DNA from: an uncultured Clostridia bacterium
GTDB taxonomy: Bacteria; Bacillota; Clostridia; TANB77; CAG-508
Assembly (NCBI GenBank): GCA_934167495.1
Contig: CAKPKP010000003.1
Location: 1-64,000, forward strand
Direction of reading: 5' to 3'
Length of the DNA: 64,000 nucleotides
Shown here: positions 62,665-64,000 of the stretch, piece by piece
How the letters are laid out: each line of letters begins with the position of its first letter
Numbering within the stretch: position 1 is the stretch's first letter
The notes under the pieces: generated by a model
The model's database searches: none
What the model saw: the letters and a program-made list of their open reading frames with translations, nothing else
Told to the model about the DNA's origin: nothing
Position numbers and translations under genes: made by a program

Positions 62665-63942
62665 TTATAATAATCTTTTTGCTATTTGCTTTACATTTTT
62701 CATAACTGCTTTTTCATCTAAATTTAATATTTTTCTATTTTGCATTATAGTATTACCATCTATAATAACAGTATCTACATCTGCTCCATTTGCTGAATAC
62801 ACTAAGTTTGTGCAAATATCATTTTCTGGGCAAAGATGTAATTTATCAGATCTTATTAAAATTAAATCTGCCTTTTTTCCAACTTCTATTGTTCCTATTT
62901 CATCATCTAAGCCTAATACTTTTGCACCTTCTATTGTTGCCATTTTTAAAATTTCATAAGCATTAATCGCTGTTGGTTCCATAGTATTTACTTTTTGTAA
63001 GTATGCTGCTGTTTTCATTTCTTCAAACATATCAAGAGTTGTTGTGCTTCCTATTCCATCTGTTCCAAGACCTACATTTATTCCATTTTCTCTTAATTTT
63101 ACAACATTACATATTCCTGATGATAATTTACAATTACTTATAGGATTATGAGATATACCACCTTTTGCATGTTTTAAAATCTCTATATCACTATCTGATA
63201 TATATATACCATGTGCTAAAACAACTGGTATATCAAATACATCTAAATCTTTTAGATATTCTGTAGCACTTTGACCATATCTTTCTTGAATTGTTTTTTC
63301 TTCTGCCAAAGTTTCAGATAAATGTATGTGTATTCCTGTGTTTAACTCTTTTGCTAAATCAACACACATTTGTATTGTTCCTGGGTTACAACTATAAGGG
63401 GCATGTGCTGAAACATAAACTTTAATTCTACTATCTTTTTTTCCGTTATATTTTTTACAGAATTCTCTTGTTCTTTCTACTTTGTCTCTTATTGAATTGT
63501 CTGTTATACACCAAGCTACAACAGCTCTAAGTCCTGTTTTCTCTACAACATCTATGATTTTATCCATTCCAAAATACATATCGTTGAATGTTGTTGTTCC
63601 TGATTTAATCATCTCTAAACAAGATAAGTATGAATTCCAATAAATATCTTCTGGTTCTAACTTATCTTCAACTGGGAAAATTGCATTTTCAAGCCAATCC
63701 ATAAGCTTTCTATCATCTTTATACCCTCTAAAAATACTCATTGCTACATGTGTATGGGTATTTACTAATCCAGGCATAACTATCATATTTTTAGCATTTA
63801 TTTTTTCATCTACTTCTACATTATCAATAACTGTATCTATTCTTTCAATGATATTATCATTTATTAATATATCAGCTTTTCTTGGATTTGGTTTTTCTGT
63901 AGTCATATCTAAAACAACTGCATTAGTTATAAGTTTTTTCAT
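62665..63942 (-). CDS. mtaD: Amidohydrolase, MTA/SAH deaminase-like
   Basis: Zinc-dependent deaminase of the ATZ/TRZ family, most like 5-methylthioadenosine/S-adenosylhomocysteine deaminase. The 425 aa have PGLVNTHTHVAMSIFRG (first metal site), HIHLSETLAEE, VLAHGIYISDSD and LGTDGIGST (catalytic Asp), in a TIM barrel flanked by a beta domain. Such enzymes recycle by-products of S-adenosylmethionine use. GAGGGG precedes the ATG, just behind the end of another gene. Confidence 0.82.
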   Translation of the reverse strand: MKKLITNAVVLDMTTEKPNPRKADILINDNIIERIDTVIDNVEVDEKINAKNMIVMPGLVNTHTHVAMSIFRGYKDDRKLMDWLENAIFPVEDKLEPEDIYWNSYLSCLEMIKSGTTTFNDMYFGMDKIIDVVEKTGLRAVVAWCITDNSIRDKVERTREFCKKYNGKKDSRIKVYVSAHAPYSCNPGTIQMCVDLAKELNTGIHIHLSETLAEEKTIQERYGQSATEYLKDLDVFDIPVVLAHGIYISDSDIEILKHAKGGISHNPISNCKLSSGICNVVKLRENGINVGLGTDGIGSTTTLDMFEEMKTAAYLQKVNTMEPTAINAYEILKMATIEGAKVLGLDDEIGTIEVGKKADLILIRSDKLHLCPENDICTNLVYSANGADVDTVIIDGNTIMQNRKILNLDEKAVMKNVKQIAKRLL

Positions 63943-63957
63943 TTTTATTACCCCTCA

Positions 63958-64000
63958 TTAAATATTTTCATCTGTATTTTTTTCTAGTTTTTCTAATTTT
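63958..64000 (-). CDS. 3' end of an upstream gene, cut by the window edge
   Basis: A frame open to the window edge encodes KLEKLEKNTDENI and a stop at 63958, ending 15 bases before the mtaD start with the ribosome site of mtaD right behind it. Too little is visible to name it; placement suggests an operon with mtaD. Confidence 0.35.
   Translation of the reverse strand, partial: KLEKLEKNTDENI

Overview
The window is AT-rich, tightly packed bacterial DNA from a strictly anaerobic, endospore-forming member of the Bacillota, class Clostridia, most likely an uncultured gut-type lineage. The signs are the hrcA-grpE-dnaK-dnaJ operon with CIRCE-like operators, whiA, sigK, a YtaF-like sporulation protein, gatCAB, four-subunit pyruvate:ferredoxin oxidoreductase, AdhE, strong AGGAGG ribosome sites and heavy use of AGA for arginine. 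The species cannot be named from this sequence.

Layout. 0-9 kb: a small membrane protein, the heat-shock operon (minus strand), a decayed sodC, hemW-whiA-prmC and 6S RNA. 9-17 kb: a radical SAM protein, a TlyC/CorC-like protein, sigK, metK under a SAM-I riboswitch, feoB and a cysteine-cluster protein. 17-29 kb: cell wall, RNA and translation genes (amidase, rimO, RNase G, pth, a WecA/TagO-like transferase, rpiB, rpsT, gatCAB) and three small membrane proteins. 29-41 kb: an accessory-rich stretch with an unknown two-gene operon, adhE, a large membrane-anchored unknown, singletons with their own promoters, a half-size TauE/SafE, a SPASM radical SAM protein, a Pit phosphate transporter, a cohesin-like surface protein and an M23 peptidase. 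41-54 kb: Ca-type P-ATPase, YtaF, smc, an HD-GYP protein, an orphan gene behind a switch-like leader, proS, scpB, tRNA-Met and mazF. 54-64 kb: dusB, rodA-minE-minD, porCDAB, ferredoxin and an MtaD-like deaminase.

The most striking observation is recoding. Three conserved genes (feoB, sigK, P-type ATPase) are broken by six single-base frame changes. All six are identical in kind: the reading frame arrives at an in-frame CGG codon, and skipping only its C (+1 shift, so a GGA or GGT glycine codon is read instead) restores the conserved protein. feoB does this four times in about 100 bases, around its G1 and G2 motifs. By eye I found no in-frame CGG in any other conserved gene here. CGG otherwise occurs in frame only in small or orphan genes. 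This fits +1 frameshifting at a starved or unassigned CGG codon; artefact and decay are the alternatives.

A second theme is an interspersed repeat built from three consecutive hairpin modules (A: GGGCTGA/TCAGCCC type, B: GAAATTTGC/GCAAATTTC, C: ATAGGAA/TTCCTAT). Its stems show compensatory base changes between copies. Copies lie after genes, in the metK leader, across the porB stop codon and inside the 3' end of a small gene. A third is the leader of the orphan gene at 50.2 kb, whose hairpins are mutually exclusive and whose last state sequesters the ribosome site with ten perfect base pairs.
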